DNA from: JALOOE01 sp964423545
GTDB lineage: Bacteria > Chloroflexota > Anaerolineae > CG2-30-64-16
Length of the DNA: 6,417 nucleotides
Assembly: GCA_964423545.1 (NCBI GenBank)
Contig: CAYRFV010000306.1
Span: 1 to 6,417, forward strand
Direction: 5' to 3'
This document shows positions 6,173 through 6,417 of the stretch, one piece after another. The notes below the pieces were generated by a model, which had not been told where the DNA came from, did no database searches, and saw nothing but the letters and a program-made list of their open reading frames with translations. Numbering within the stretch: the stretch's first letter is position 1; each line of letters starts with the position of its first letter. The translations under genes were made by a program, and so were the position numbers.

Positions 6173-6216
6173 AAAAAGCGCCAGGACCCATCCCGCATGC
6201 GATGAGCCCTGGACGC
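6173..6216 (-). terminator. Rho-independent terminator ahead of the cytochrome promoter
   Basis: On the minus strand GCG, CCAGG and GCTCATC pair with GATGGGT, CCTGG and CGC around a GCATGCGG loop, followed at once by TTTTT (6177-6173). The GCTCATC/GATGGGT part pairs fully only as minus-strand RNA, through G-U pairs, and has mismatches on the plus strand. This orients the terminator. It probably ends the transcript of the gene that stops at 6363, and an attenuator role is possible but unsupported. Confidence 0.75.
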
Positions 6217-6362
6217 TCCCTGGCCCGAAGGAACTCCCCCGCCGACTGTGCGGCGCTGCAAAGACGTGCTGCAACGCCGACCCTACGTCAAATGGAAGGC
6301 ACACCCCTCCGCCTCTACGACCCCCGGATTGATATCCGGCGGCGACGCGGCGTTGACCTGAA
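6217..6362. other. Non-coding spacer without recognised function
   Basis: No gene with coding character was recognised here. It contains a direct repeat GCTGCAA (6255-6261 and 6268-6274) inside a CGGCG/CGCCG inverted repeat. It also has a six-base inverted repeat, CCGGAT/ATCCGG (6324-6329 and 6334-6339), without a T-tract. It is most simply the 3' untranslated region of the gene ending at 6363. Confidence 0.4.
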
Positions 6363-6417
6363 CTAGATGATCTCCAACTCTCTAAGCTTTGCGTCCGGCA
6401 CGACGCCGTCCACCCAG
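6363..6417 (-). CDS. C-terminal end of an unidentified gene (cut by the window edge)
   Basis: A minus-strand frame enters from the right edge and ends at TAG 6365-6363. The visible 17 residues, WVDGVVPDAKLRELEII, look like an ordinary soluble protein C-terminus. The oriented terminator about 150 nt downstream supports a minus-strand gene ending here. The piece is too short to assign a family. Confidence 0.4.
   Translation of the reverse strand, partial: WVDGVVPDAKLRELEII

Noticed and set aside
6217..6300. Resemblance of the GGCCCGAAGGAAC segment to the signal recognition particle RNA tip
   Set aside because: The flanking conserved bases of the SRP internal loops and tetraloop are not present, so it does not fit.
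6324..6339. CCGGAT/ATCCGG inverted repeat as a terminator
   Set aside because: The stem is only six bases with a four-base loop and no T-tract on either strand. The hairpin at 6216-6173 is a far better terminator.
6367..6417. A plus-strand start (ATG 6367) open to the right edge
   Set aside because: Only 17 codons are visible, with no Shine-Dalgarno and low-information sequence. The minus-strand tail ending at 6363 is more protein-like.
1..6417. tRNA, rRNA, CRISPR arrays, insertion sequences or attachment sites
   Set aside because: Both strands were read for these. No cloverleaf, regularly spaced repeats, transposase fragments or long terminal inverted repeats were seen.

Overview
The window is a G+C-rich bacterial region in which all the intact genes lie on the minus strand. 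It is dominated by two large multiheme c-type cytochromes. The proposed order of transcription, from high to low coordinates, is: the tail of an unidentified gene (6417-6363), a rho-independent terminator (6216-6173), a strong sigma70-type promoter (6106-6079), a membrane-anchored NapC/NirT-type cytochrome of 704 aa (5943-3829), a terminator (3777-3745), a broken plus-strand cytochrome tail (3424-3720), a second promoter (3356-3328), an exported decaheme cytochrome of 768 aa (3014-708), a hairpin-rich gap, and the start of a major facilitator superfamily (MFS) transporter that runs off the left edge (578-1).

The first cytochrome has one N-terminal membrane helix and a NapC/NrfH-like CxxCHxM first heme. 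Its family core carries seven CXXCH motifs and one CX4CH motif. Three small diheme modules follow, the second and third each preceded by a long Ala/Thr/Pro linker. This gives 13 CXXCH motifs and one CX4CH. The second cytochrome is exported and is an internal duplication of a pentaheme unit, with 5+5 CXXCH motifs. Each half keeps the same six non-motif histidines and two acidic EF-hand-like loops. Together the pair offers up to 24 hemes. The likely role, inferred from family knowledge, is to take electrons from membrane quinol and pass them outward, as in dissimilatory or extracellular electron transfer. No porin, terminal reductase or heme-maturation gene is visible.

The organism cannot be named from this sequence. 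Long Ala/Thr/Pro linkers on a tethered cytochrome, and the absence of a porin in the window, would fit a monoderm such as a member of the Chloroflexota, but deltaproteobacterial-type metal reducers have related cytochromes. Treat this as a weak inference.

Two gene-poor stretches exceed 300 bases. One is 3015-3423, which holds a promoter and a long leader. The other is 5944-6362, which holds a leader with short repeats, a promoter and a terminator. Between the two cytochromes lies the C-terminal relic of a third multiheme cytochrome on the opposite strand. This suggests that the cluster once held more cytochromes and was rearranged.
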